Positions 54,075 through 63,671 of a stretch of DNA of 64,000 nt are shown here, piece by piece (within the stretch, counting starts at the first letter, position 1; every line of letters starts with the position of its first letter). Under the pieces are notes generated by a model that was not told the origin of the DNA, did not search any database, and worked only from the letters and a program-made list of their open reading frames with translations. The stretch spans positions 992,001-1,056,000 of the forward strand of contig NZ_CP033917.1 in NCBI RefSeq assembly GCF_003815655.1, written 5' to 3'. The translations under genes were made by a program, and so were the position numbers. The DNA is from Chryseobacterium sp. G0201. Lineage in GTDB: Bacteria; Bacteroidota; Bacteroidia; Flavobacteriales; Weeksellaceae.

Positions 54075-54758
54075 ATGAAAGCTTTATATTTATTATGTCT
54101 TGCACTCGGAAGCTCAGCTTTCGCGCAGACGATAACGTTTAAGGGCTGTTATAATTTATTTGACGACCAAGTTTTTACTTTTACTAAAACAGGTGTGGAT
54201 GCAAACGGCAAGGGCATTTACATCACAACACCTATTGATGGGCAACCTTGTGGCGGTTTAGGAACTTGTGAATTTAAAATCCAATGGAACAATACTTTAA
54301 CGAGATGGGAGTTTTTAGCAGATGAAGGAAACGGTACTTTTGCAAGCCCAAATCTAATTTACTATAACTCTACCGGAAACAGTGCATTTACAAATCCTCC
54401 GGCCAACACAATCGGTACGTGGGTTGAAAACACAACTATTACAACGGGACAATGCGGAGGAAACCTTACATCGGCTAACTCTACAATGACCGGAGATGTT
54501 CATACCTCAACATTAGGTACATCAGACGTTACAAAAACTAAAATCCAGATCTTCCCTAATCCAGTCTCGGAAGCCATCAGTATTTCAGGTATTGAAAAAG
54601 CAGAATCTATTCATATATACAACATGGCAGGGCAACTGGTAGTATCAGAAGCGTTCAGCAAAAAAATAAATGTATCACAATTAACTTCGGGAGTTTATTT
54701 ACTAAGGATAAATACCAGAGATTCTCAAATTCATGAATTTAAGTTCGTGAAGAAATAA
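54075..54758 (+). CDS. T9SS type A sorting-domain protein
   Basis: This 227-residue protein has a signal peptide (LYLLCLALGSSAFAQ), an N-terminal domain of about 120 residues with several Cys (FKGCYNLFDDQVFTFTKTGV, GQPCGGLGTCEFKIQWNN) and the type A sorting domain IFPNPVSEAISISG ... GQLVVSEAF ... SGVYLLRINTR. The N-terminal domain matches no family I recognise. It lies 6 bases after the tail-collar gene. Confidence 0.8.
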   Translation: MKALYLLCLALGSSAFAQTITFKGCYNLFDDQVFTFTKTGVDANGKGIYITTPIDGQPCGGLGTCEFKIQWNNTLTRWEFLADEGNGTFASPNLIYYNSTGNSAFTNPPANTIGTWVENTTITTGQCGGNLTSANSTMTGDVHTSTLGTSDVTKTKIQIFPNPVSEAISISGIEKAESIHIYNMAGQLVVSEAFSKKINVSQLTSGVYLLRINTRDSQIHEFKFVKK

Positions 54759-54778
54759 AAACACTATTTTTTATAATG

Positions 54779-54807
54779 AAAGCTTTCGGAATTCCGGAAG
54801 CTTTTTT
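54779..54807 (+). terminator. Terminator of the tail-collar / T9SS operon
   Basis: GAAAGCTT pairs with AAGCTTTT around TCGGAATTCCGG, followed by T residues. Confidence 0.8.
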
Positions 54808-54871
54808 TAGTTTTAAAATAAAGAATATCTTAAATTTCAACAATAAATATCAGAATAAAAATATTTAAGAC

Positions 54872-54902
54872 AATAAAAAAGCCCCTATAAAATAGAGGCT
54901 TT
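54872..54902 (-). terminator. Terminator of the second M43 gene
   Basis: AAAGCCCCTAT (54878-54888) and ATAGAGGCTTT (54892-54902) form a stem; on the minus strand T residues follow. Confidence 0.85.
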
Positions 54903-54923
54903 GATATTTTGATTCTAAAATAA

Positions 54924-56789
54924 TTATTTAATAATCAATTTAGTAGTTTTAGTATCTTTCCCGTTAGAGATCTGAACCATATAAACTCCTTTTTCAAGGT
55001 TATGATTTACTCTGAAAGTTCCGTTACTTTCTTGCGTTAAAGATGGAGTTGCTACTAATCTTCCTGACATATCAGAGATTGTAACGTTAAGATTTTTAGC
55101 ATTTTTAGCTTTAATAAATACCTTATCTCCAGCAACACTTGGGTTAGGATAAATTACAAAATCATTATCACTTGCTTTTACATCAGCAGTACCTAAAGTC
55201 GTAACAAATTTCACTGTATAATCTTCTGCCTGACCGTAAGCTAATTGTCCACATGCAGTCATGGTTGCAGGGTTATTCGGAGCATCAGCAATAACTCTCA
55301 TTCTTAAAGGAGTATTTAATACCACTGAAGCAGGAGCTGTGAATGTAGCACTCAATAATCCTTGTCCATTAGCATCTACAGCAACATCATCACCTGTAGC
55401 AACCAATTCTGACGCTTCAAATGTTCCGTTGTTGTTATAATCGATCCAAACTCTAACAGACTGGTCATTATTCACAAATCCAACCTGAATAGTCTGAGCC
55501 TGAGTAGCTAATAATTCTGTATAAGCATTCATACTACAAGCTTTTGTAGTATAATCTACATAATAAGAAGGCGCTCCAGCCCAATAACCAGCTGAAGAAT
55601 TATCAATCTGACCAAGTTTAACAGATGTTGGTCCTACCAAATAACTTCCCGGAGTAGTAACTCCCGGAGGCATACAAGATGCTGCAACCGGAGTTCCAGT
55701 AACAACCGGAGTTGCAGGCAAAGCTGTAGCTCCTTTAGAAGTTGTTAAACTACTTCTGATCAACATGAATAAATCATTAATTCTATCTCCTTGTCCTGCA
55801 GTAAATTTCTGCGCAACAGAATTAGAATAATTCATCATATTATATTGTACACCTTGATAATTTACACCTGTACAAGGATTAAGCTGAGAGTTTGTAGGCA
55901 CCGGCCATAATGTATAACCGCTTCCTGCTCTTTCTGTATCACAAACCTGATCATCATCATCCGCACAAACACCTGTAGTTGGCGGACAGAAATCTGCATC
56001 TCCCGGAACAGCATCAAATGTTCCTCCATCAAAAGTATGATATAATCCCATCGCATGACCGAATTCGTGCGCAAAAGTAGTATCATGAGCATTTGTAACA
56101 ACGCCTGATTTCATGAACGATTCGTAGTTTGCGTCAAGGTTGTTCGGGAATGCTGCAAACCCCATCAAACCTGCATTAGGTGTAGGATCAGCATCAAACA
56201 TACTGATTACATAAATGTTAAAATAAGATGCTTCCGGCCAGTGTGGAGCCAACCCTTTGATAGCAGCTCTATTTGCTCCACTAGCAGTTTGATAAGCCAT
56301 ACCAGAGGTATTATATCCCGCCAATGTTCCACCGTCGTATCTCACGATACCTGTTGTTGCATTACAGTTAGGATCTCTCTTAGCCAATACTAACTTGATA
56401 GGAAATACTTGAGCTTGTCCAAAATCCGCAGGTACACCTGCAGCCGGCCATGCGTATGTTCCTGCATACATTTGGTTAGCACGATCAAGCCAAGCCTGAA
56501 TTTGAGCATCTGTTTTGTTATAAGTACTTCCAATTGTTGCACCTGATGGGTGAACCAAATGAACGACTACAGGTATTTCATATACACCATCTACTGTCTT
56601 TCCAAACGCTGAAGAAGAGTTGTTCTTCTTTTCAGTGTGAATCTTTTGAATAATTTTATCAAAAGTCTGTCTTAATCCAGGATTAGCTTTGTCCTGTTCT
56701 TGCAATGTTTGATCAAAACCACACCATCTTTGTTGTGCAGTTAATGAAACGGATAACACAAGCGCTCCATAAAGGAAAATTCTCTTCAT
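54924..56789 (-). CDS. M43 metallopeptidase with GEVED domain and T9SS type A sorting domain, copy 2
   Basis: This 621-residue paralog of the product at 50163 has a signal peptide (LYGALVLSVSLTAQ), the pattern RWCGFDQTLQEQDKANPG at the propeptide start, the M43 zinc motif HEFGHAMGLYHTF (HExxHxxGxxH), the GEVED domain (WIDYNNNGTFEASELV ... YGQAEDYTVKF) and the type A sorting domain (YPNPSVAGDKVFIKA ... GVYMVQISNG). It is secreted via the T9SS and likely proteolytic. A -7 box (TAAATTTG, minus 56812-56819) lies 22 bases upstream. Confidence 0.9.
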   Translation of the reverse strand: MKRIFLYGALVLSVSLTAQQRWCGFDQTLQEQDKANPGLRQTFDKIIQKIHTEKKNNSSSAFGKTVDGVYEIPVVVHLVHPSGATIGSTYNKTDAQIQAWLDRANQMYAGTYAWPAAGVPADFGQAQVFPIKLVLAKRDPNCNATTGIVRYDGGTLAGYNTSGMAYQTASGANRAAIKGLAPHWPEASYFNIYVISMFDADPTPNAGLMGFAAFPNNLDANYESFMKSGVVTNAHDTTFAHEFGHAMGLYHTFDGGTFDAVPGDADFCPPTTGVCADDDDQVCDTERAGSGYTLWPVPTNSQLNPCTGVNYQGVQYNMMNYSNSVAQKFTAGQGDRINDLFMLIRSSLTTSKGATALPATPVVTGTPVAASCMPPGVTTPGSYLVGPTSVKLGQIDNSSAGYWAGAPSYYVDYTTKACSMNAYTELLATQAQTIQVGFVNNDQSVRVWIDYNNNGTFEASELVATGDDVAVDANGQGLLSATFTAPASVVLNTPLRMRVIADAPNNPATMTACGQLAYGQAEDYTVKFVTTLGTADVKASDNDFVIYPNPSVAGDKVFIKAKNAKNLNVTISDMSGRLVATPSLTQESNGTFRVNHNLEKGVYMVQISNGKDTKTTKLIIK

Positions 56790-56811
56790 TGTTTTCTAAT
56801 TTAAACGTATT

Positions 56812-56819
56812 CAAATTTA
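56812..56819 (-). promoter_or_regulatory. -7 box of the second M43 gene
   Basis: Minus-strand TAAATTTG fits TAnnTTTG. Confidence 0.5.
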
Positions 56820-57043
56820 ATATTATTTACATAATTCCACTACAACCCTTTAAAAATTCATTTAATTAATTCAAATAGTGAAAATATTTATAATATGTCC
56901 TCATTATTTTCAGTTTGTTACATCAATATTATATTTATGTTAAAATTTATTTAAGAGGCAATAGTTAATTATTTGAACACTAATGACTAATTTTAACTAA
57001 ATTTCTATCAATTTTATTACTTAAATCATTAAAAATTTTAAAT

Positions 57044-57319
57044 ATGATATTAGAAAAAGGAAAACCGGCACCAGATTTTGAACTTCACGCAACTCCAGAC
57101 CAAAAATTAAAGCGATCTGACTTTTTAGGTAAAAATTTAATCTTGGTATTTTATCCCGCAGACTGGAGCCCGGTTTGTGGAGATCAGGTGGCCTTATACA
57201 ACGAAATGCTCAGTATCTTCCATAAATACAATGCAGATATTCTTGGAATTTCTGTGGATAGCTCTTGGTGTCATGATGCTTTTATGGCAGACCGATTAAT
57301 ATGGCGATGTATGATATGA
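57044..57319 (+). pseudogene. Peroxiredoxin (AhpC/TSA), truncated after about 84 residues
   Basis: The first 83 or so residues are a good peroxiredoxin N-terminal half: GKPAPDFELHATPDQKLKRS, the catalytic cysteine in DWSPVCGDQ at about 45, and ILGISVDSSWCHDAFMADR. After that the reading frame runs into unrelated DNA for a few codons and stops at 57319. The family is about 150-160 residues, so roughly half is missing. The break is at about 57290-57300, where RHS-like sequence begins in another frame. It keeps its own upstream region, so a non-functional peptide could still be made. Confidence 0.85.
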
Positions 57320-58209
57320 TTGCACAAATGCATGTTGTCTCTAAAATGTCAGCTCATACCATATATTCTCATCATACTCCTCTTGTATCTACAACCAATA
57401 TTGAGTATTTTAATAATAATCCTATTACATCTTCAACTCAATATACTTATGGAATGATTAATCATCATCAACTAACCAAACAAAAAACCACTTTCCCAGA
57501 CGCTTCTATTAACGAAACCACTTACAACTACGCCAACGAGAAAGGCAACCAACTGATGATCGATAAAAATATGATCGGTATCCCGTTGGAAACCTCAACA
57601 ACTCAAACGATTGGTACAGCTACAAAAATGTTAGCAAAATCAGAAACGGTTTATCCAAAGACAACCGTAGAAATCATCAATAACAGTGCAGGTTTGGTGC
57701 TCCCGTTATCTGTAAAATTGTATGATATATCCAATTTAAGTAATACTCCATCAACAGAAATCACTTATGATAAATACGATGTAAAAGGAAACTTACAACA
57801 GTACACCACAAAAGATGGAGTTCCTGTAGCAATTATCTGGGGATATAATAATACTCAACCTATTGCAAAAATAGAAGGTGCAAAACTTTCAGATATTCAA
57901 CAATCTTTTATTGACAGTATCGTTAATGCATCCAATACCGATGCTTTAGCAACTCCAAATAGTGACGAAACTTTATTTTTATCTGTCTTGAATACCTTTA
58001 AAAATAATTTACCAAATTATCAGGTGACAACCTACACCTACGATCCATTGATTGGAGTAAGAAGTATTACACCTCCGTCAGGCATCAGAGAGGTATATTT
58101 CTATGATACCGCTAACAGATTGAAAGAAATAAAGCAAGAGGTGAAGAATGCCAATGGTAGCTTAGAGTATAAAATTTTGAAAGAATTCAACTACAATTAC
58201 AAAAACTAA
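57301..58209 (+). pseudogene. 3' part of an RHS-like gene, 5' end lost
   Basis: The 302-residue frame is the C-terminal part of the large RHS-like protein that normally precedes DUF6443 genes in Chryseobacterium-type genomes, as I recall. It shows NYQVTTYTYDPLIGVRSITP, PSGIREVYFYDTANRLKEIK and a NYNYKN end. Nothing upstream supplies the missing first 700 or so residues; the truncated peroxiredoxin is fused immediately before it, in a different frame. The ATG at 57301 has no promoter of its own. It ends 6 bases before the next gene. Confidence 0.75.
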
Positions 58210-58215
58210 CACACG

Positions 58216-58548
58216 ATGAAAAAGATAATTATTCCAATTGGAGCTTTACTTATCACGAGTTTAGCCCATGCACAAAATCTGCCCAATACAGAAAATTATA
58301 TTGAAACCAGAACTTATCTTGAACCCGTCACAATAAGCAGTTCTACAGCAAAACAAATTTATACCGTCCAGTATTTTGATGGACTAGGAAGACCTAAACA
58401 AGTGGTAAATGTAAAAGCATCACCATTAGGAAGAGATGTTGTAAATCATATTGAATATGACGGTTTTGGGAGACAGGCAAAAGACTTTTTACCTATCCCG
58501 CAATCTTCAACACAAAACGGAGCTAATTTTTCCGACACCACTAGGTAA
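58216..58548 (+). pseudogene. DUF6443-RHS polymorphic toxin gene, fragment 1 (signal peptide)
   Basis: The 110-residue fragment has a signal peptide (IIIPIGALLITSLAHAQ) and the DUF6443 opening TENYIETRTYLEP ... YTVQYFDGLGRPKQVVNVKA. The frame ends in a stop at 58546 after SDTTR. The expected continuation PLGNAPAIYGGEKIYAEKI lies in the next frame from about 58535. The break is at an AC repeat, GACACC, where loss of one AC unit would explain it. Confidence 0.8.
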
Positions 58549-60610
58549 TGCACCAGCTATTTATGGGGGAGAAAAAATCTATGCTGAAAAGATCTTAGAA
58601 AACTCACCCTTAGACAGAATCCAGCAACAAATACAGGTTGGAACTGATTGGAATTCTAAACCTGTGAACTTTAGCTATGATACCAATATCACCAATGAGT
58701 TGTTTAAATTTGCAACTTCTACTACCTGGGAAAATGGAGCTACTAAAAGCACTCTTACAAATTTATGGGGATACCCTCCCAGTCAGCTTTACAAAAATAC
58801 GTTAATAGACGAAGACGGAAACAAAACCATAGAATTTAAAAACGGACTGGGGCAGACACTTTTGGTGAGAAAAATGCTTAATGATACAGAATATGCCGAT
58901 ACTTATTACGTGTATAATGAGTATAATCAGTTAGCATTTGTCATTCCTCCAAAGGCAGTAAATCAGCCTATAACGGATGACCTACTGAATAATTTATGCT
59001 ATCAATATCGATATGACGGCAGAAACCGTTTGGTTGAAAAGAAAGTTCCAGGTAAAGGCTGGGAACAGATGATTTATAATAAAAGAGGTCAAATTGTTTA
59101 TTCCCGTGATATTAATCTTAAAAAAGGAATAGCTAATTTCGTAGCTGACGAAGCATGGGTTTTCACAAAGTATGACAAGTTTGGAAGACCTGTTTATACG
59201 GGGATTTGTAGAGACGGGACTCCAAGACAGACGATTCAGCAAGCTGTAGATAATCAAGCAATTGATTATGAAACAAGAGGAGGAAGCCTTAGTATGAACG
59301 GAATGACTATTGAATACGGAAATACTTCTTACCCCACTTATCTGGATAAGATTCTTTCTGTAAACTATTATGATACCTATCCGACAGGATCACCTGCCAT
59401 TCCTACACTGGTTTTGGGTCAGGATGTTTTACCGCAGGATACTTCAAACTCATCTGTAAGTACTAAAAGTCTTCCTACTGCTTCTTATGTAAAAAATATC
59501 GAGGATGACAGCTGGACAAAAAATTATTCTTATTATGATACCAGAGGAAGGGTTGTCGGAACATATTCTATCAATCATTTGGGAGGATTTACAGAAACAA
59601 AATCTGAGCTTGATTTTGCGGGGGCTGTTAAGCAGAATATAACCCGCCACAAAAGATTAGATTCTGATACTGAAAAAGTTATTACCCAAACTTTTGAATA
59701 TGATCATCAAAACAGGCTACTCGTTCACAAACATAAAGTAGATAACAATACTGAGGAAATTTTAGCTCAAAATAAGTACAATGAACTTTCACAGTTAGAA
59801 TCTAAAAAAGTTGGAGGGACAAGTATTGCAACGCCACTTCAACAAATTGATTATGCATACAATATCAGAGGTTGGATGACTCAGATTAATAATCCTGCAA
59901 ATTTAGGAAATGATTTATTTGGGTATAAAATAAATTATAATCAGGTAGAAGGTTTGGAAATTCCAAATTCAGATTTTCCAGATCTTAAAGTAAAACCGAA
60001 ATATAACGGGAATATTGCAGAAGTATCTTGGAAAACATTAACTCAAGAAAATGATCCTTTGAAAAGATATGGATATTCATATGACGTTTTAAACAGACTT
60101 TCAGCAGGGTTTTATCAAAAAGAAGGATCGGAAACAGCAAAAGAATATTTTGAAAAACTAGATTACGATCTTAATGGGAATATCCAGAGATTAAAAAGAT
60201 CGGAAGGAGTTTTAACAGGAACGAATACTGCAATAGTTATCGATAACCTTAAATATGATTATACAGGAAACAGACTGATAAAAGTAACCGAAGAACAGAT
60301 TGGAAACAGTAATGGTTACCCTTATCTTGCAACTCATAATACTATTCCTTATGATGACAATGGGAATATGATTGCACACATTGATAAAGGTATTTCTTCT
60401 ATTCAATATAATTATTTAAATTTACCAAAACAGATTACTCAGAACTCTACAGTGACAAATACCACTTACAGAGCAGACGGAGTAAAAGTAAAGAAGCTCT
60501 TTGGAGACATAGAAACAGATTATTTGGATGTTTTCAGTATAAATCCACAAAACCCTCGGAATCAGGTGTGGAGGGTTGATAGGTATTGGAGATCCAAACG
60601 AAGTTGCTGA
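58451..60610 (+). pseudogene. DUF6443-RHS polymorphic toxin gene, fragment 2 (RHS/YD repeats)
   Basis: This long fragment carries the RHS/YD-like repeat body (VYNEYNQLAFVIPP, YQYRYDGRNRLVEKKVPG, TKYDKFGRPVYTG, YSYYDTRGRVVGTYS, FEYDHQNRLLVHKHK, YSYDVLNRLSAGFYQ). The real homology starts around 58535, and the upstream part of the frame is shadow. It ends at a second break around 60545-60575, running out into DRYWRSKRSC. The RHS part forms a shell for a C-terminal toxin. Confidence 0.75.
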
Positions 60611-61760
60611 AATGAAACTAAGAATTATTCCAACCTCGGAAGGATATTATGATGCACTTGGAAATCAATATATTTATAATTTCACTGATCATTTAGGAAA
60701 TGTAAGATTAAGCTATGCAGATACCAATAAAGATGGAGTTATACAACCTAGACAGTATCGTGTTCAGCAATGTGACGGACCTTGGAATCCTTGGAACCTG
60801 CCAAACTGTATTGATTATTGGAAGCCAGGGGAAATTGTAGAAGTGAATAATTATTATCCATTTGGATTATTGCATAATTACACTGTAACTACACAGAATG
60901 CTTATCAATACAAGTACAATGGAAAAGAATTGCAGGAGTCTGGGATGTATGATTATGGGGTGAGAATGTATATGGCGGATATTGGAAGATGGGGTGTGGT
61001 AGATCCGTTGGCTGAGAAATCAAGACGTTGGTCGCCTTATACCTATGCTTATAATAATCCTATCCGCTTTGTTGATCCTGATGGTAGATCCAATAAGGAT
61101 ATTATTAAAGTAAATAATGAAGGTTTTGTTCAAGATATTATTCCTCAAGAGGGACGACATGTAGTTCAAGATATGGAAGGGAATCAGCTAAATACCAATG
61201 ATTCTGATGCCGATCAGGAGCAATTACAGGCACTTGTTGATTATGCTGGAACAATGACGGATTACGAGGTACAGGATGCAGAAGTTAGGTTATTTACACC
61301 ATATTCGGCACAAGATATGGTAGACAAATTCAATGCTTTAGGTATTGGTGAAATTAAAGATACAGCACAAACGTTAAACAGTATTGGTGGAATCGGTTGG
61401 GCGGCAGCGTATTTAGGTTTGGTAGGACATTCTGAATTTGATTTTGTAGAACATTTGTCATCCTTATCACAACAAACAGATAATGCATATAGTTCTATAC
61501 AAGGAGGAGGAGCTACACCTCCAGATGGAGCGGGAGGTTTTATACGTTTTGAGAGTACAAATACTCTTTACAACATTTATGATGCAGGAAATTTTATGAC
61601 AGGAAAAGCTTTTCAAATGATCGGGATAAAACAAGAGTCTCTTTTAAAGGGGGCTGATTTAAGTAGTAGATATATATCTCGTCAAGGTCCTGATACAGCA
61701 ACAGATCAAAGAGCAGTTACTAATGGATATAATTATAACAGAGTAGGATGGAAAAAATAA
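60576..61760 (+). CDS. RHS-core end and toxin tip, fragment 3 (after second frameshift)
   Basis: This fragment holds RHS-core sequence ([60 protein letters not shown]) ending in the cleavage-site-like NPIRFVDPDGR at about 61054-61086. After it comes a C-terminal region of about 225 residues, presumably a toxin, with YDAGNFMTGKAFQMIGIK and a final RQGPDTATDQRAVTNG. The latter resembles the Ntox44-like toxin module from memory, uncertain. ATG 60612 could start a separate product. It overlaps the immunity candidate by 13 bases. Confidence 0.6.
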   Translation: MIGIGDPNEVAEMKLRIIPTSEGYYDALGNQYIYNFTDHLGNVRLSYADTNKDGVIQPRQYRVQQCDGPWNPWNLPNCIDYWKPGEIVEVNNYYPFGLLHNYTVTTQNAYQYKYNGKELQESGMYDYGVRMYMADIGRWGVVDPLAEKSRRWSPYTYAYNNPIRFVDPDGRSNKDIIKVNNEGFVQDIIPQEGRHVVQDMEGNQLNTNDSDADQEQLQALVDYAGTMTDYEVQDAEVRLFTPYSAQDMVDKFNALGIGEIKDTAQTLNSIGGIGWAAAYLGLVGHSEFDFVEHLSSLSQQTDNAYSSIQGGGATPPDGAGGFIRFESTNTLYNIYDAGNFMTGKAFQMIGIKQESLLKGADLSSRYISRQGPDTATDQRAVTNGYNYNRVGWKK

Positions 61761-62044
61761 ATATTAAAAATTTTGCGGTATTATCTTTTATTATCTTTTT
61801 GTTGAATTTTTCTACATTTATCTTTATTGACATATTAGAGTGGATTAATCCTTATTCTTCATTTAATAAAAAAGTAAGTTTTTTTATTTTATTTCCTCTA
61901 AATATAATAGGAATACTAATATCATTTTTTGTGATTATAAAGAATACTTTGAATAAAGGTGGATTTATTTATTCATTATTATGTATTCCTTTATTACTAT
62001 TATTATTTTATTTCTTCTTTCTTAAAGGAGTCTATCTAAAATAA
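61748..62044 (+). CDS. Candidate immunity protein, three membrane segments
   Basis: This 98-residue protein starts inside the end of the toxin fragment (13-base overlap), the usual toxin-immunity arrangement. It has about three membrane helices (about 10-28, 42-60, 73-92) and few other features. No family is recognised. The membrane location suggests it blocks the toxin as it enters the inner membrane or at the periplasmic face, but this is inference. Confidence 0.55.
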   Translation: MEKINIKNFAVLSFIIFLLNFSTFIFIDILEWINPYSSFNKKVSFFILFPLNIIGILISFFVIIKNTLNKGGFIYSLLCIPLLLLLFYFFFLKGVYLK

Positions 62045-62088
62045 AAGTTACCCCGCTCCTGTACGATTGTATCGTGTGGCAGATAACA

Positions 62089-62116
62089 AAAACCCTCGCA
62101 AAATTGCGAGGGTTTT
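62089..62116 (+). terminator. Terminator after the first toxin-immunity pair
   Basis: AAAACCCTCGCAA (62089-62101) and TTGCGAGGGTTTT (62104-62116), a 13-bp stem on a 2-base loop. Confidence 0.85.
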
Positions 62117-62142
62117 ATAGACACCGTATCATCATTCAATAA

Positions 62143-62682
62143 AGCATCACCACAGCTCGTGATATGCTGAAAGGAGCCATTGATAACCACAGAACAGATT
62201 ATCAGGTTAATTCTGATAACACAAAAAGTACATCAATTGATACTGTCGGTTCTCGTGGAGAAACAATTGATGGGGTTTATGGAGCAACCATAACATATGA
62301 TTTAAATATTAATACTAATCAAATTGATAAATTTGTTGCAGGAACTAGCGAGGCTCTAAATCCATTAACTATGGGATATGGCATGTCTACTTTACATGAA
62401 ATAAGTCATAAATATAATAACTTGGAAGATCAAAATGTAATTTATGGTTCAGCTGGTCCGAATGAAAAAGTTATTAATACTATTAGAAGAGAGCTAGATG
62501 CTTCTGGGCAATTTAACTTACCATTCGGCCAAAGAAATTCATATAGTCCAATAGATGTCTTATATAAAGGAAAGGTGCATAATTTTACACCTTTTGAAAG
62601 AGCGCCTGCTGTTATGGATGGTAATTTTAATAAAATTAATGTAAGGAAAAATTTATTTATGCTAACACCAAAAACTAAATAA
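62143..62682 (+). pseudogene. Displaced toxin tip with HExxH motif, no RHS shell
   Basis: The frame is open from just after a stop at 62140, with the first Met at 62164. It reads SITTARDMLKGAIDNHRTDY then a domain with STLHEISHKYNNLED, an HExxH zinc-like motif, and FTPFERAPAVMDGNF. RHS core is missing in front, so it looks like an orphan tip left behind when the locus was replaced. It shares a stop/start base with the downstream candidate immunity gene (62682). Confidence 0.6.
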
Positions 62683-63221
62683 TGAAATATTTAATAATCA
62701 TTTTATTCTTATGCTTTAATCTTTTAACATATGGACAATGTGTATGTGAGAGATATGAAAAAGGGATTGAATATATAAAACAAGATTTTAAAAATAAAGG
62801 GACGGAAAAGTATTATGAAAATATTTTAAATTCCGGAGCTTATGGAATATCCATTTATGAAAGTATTTTTCCATTATATAAGTCTGATAATTATTTTAGT
62901 TGGTTAAATATTGAAAAAACTAAGCCGATAAAAAAAAGTAACTGCTTATCTAAATTAAATAAAAAATATTGGGGTAAATCATGGAAATCATCGGATTACT
63001 ATAAAAACCAAAATGTTTTTACTAAGGATAAATTTAAAGGACCTTCACATATAGCATTTTTTAATGAGTTCAAAAATGATTCTTTAAGAGTTGATGTTAT
63101 ATCAAATTCGCGTGAGGGTTTAAAATATTGTGGTAGTATTAATAAATATCTATTGATTTTTGATAAAGAAAATAATATCAAAGAAACGAAAACCTGGACT
63201 GATCATTACGAGTGTCTGTAA
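62682..63221 (+). CDS. Candidate exported immunity protein of the displaced tip
   Basis: This 179-residue protein has a signal peptide (YLIIILFLCFNLLTYGQ) and a mature part with several Cys (CVCERYEKGIEYIKQ, YCGSINKYLLIF, HYECL). It starts on the last base of the displaced tip, the typical coupling of toxin and immunity genes. No family is recognised. Export suggests the cognate toxin would act in the periplasm. Confidence 0.5.
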   Translation: MKYLIIILFLCFNLLTYGQCVCERYEKGIEYIKQDFKNKGTEKYYENILNSGAYGISIYESIFPLYKSDNYFSWLNIEKTKPIKKSNCLSKLNKKYWGKSWKSSDYYKNQNVFTKDKFKGPSHIAFFNEFKNDSLRVDVISNSREGLKYCGSINKYLLIFDKENNIKETKTWTDHYECL

Positions 63222-63671
63222 ACCCGCTACGCAAAGTCTGTGACTTTGAGTAGATAAAAATAACCCACCGCAGTTGCGGTGGGTTTTGCGTATTATAGCG
63301 TTACAATATTTTTAGGAGGTACATTTTCGTAGTTGGATCGATAAAAGTACAGAGCAAATGTATTAGAAGGAATCATTGCTGCTAAAGAATGTGGATTTGT
63401 GGATAAAGCCAACACTGAAACCCGCACCCATTTTACCCACAAGTCCACATTTACAACAACACCGACAACAATACAAATTTTCCACATTTTTAGAAATGAA
63501 TTTATTTTTTCAATTAAAATAAAAAACTTTGCGAATAAAAATCGCGTGCCGCCGAAATTTTTATTTTTCAAATGAATAAATCTGTATTTTTGAAAAGTGA
63601 CAGAAAAGCGTTCAAAAACTAAGCGGTCGCGCGAGAAAAAATGAAGTTGGCAAATCTCCAAAAATACAGTA
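63222..63671. other. Intergenic region between the displaced pair and the second RHS core
   Basis: After a short hairpin (AAAGTC...GACTTT, 63233-63247) and a strong terminator (63262-63285), about 380 bases hold no gene I can support. One open frame on the minus strand (63293-63661) spans most of it but has no start context, signal or homology that I recognise. A GC-richer stretch lies near 63540-63640. Confidence 0.5.
63262..63288 (+). terminator. Terminator after the displaced toxin-immunity pair
   Basis: AACCCACCGCA (63262-63272) and TGCGGTGGGTT (63275-63285), an 11-bp stem on a 2-base loop. Confidence 0.85.

Noticed and set aside
63293..63661. Open frame on the minus strand between RHS pieces
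   Set aside because: No start context, signal, or recognised domain, and the codons look unlike those of neighbouring genes; kept only as part of the unexplained stretch.
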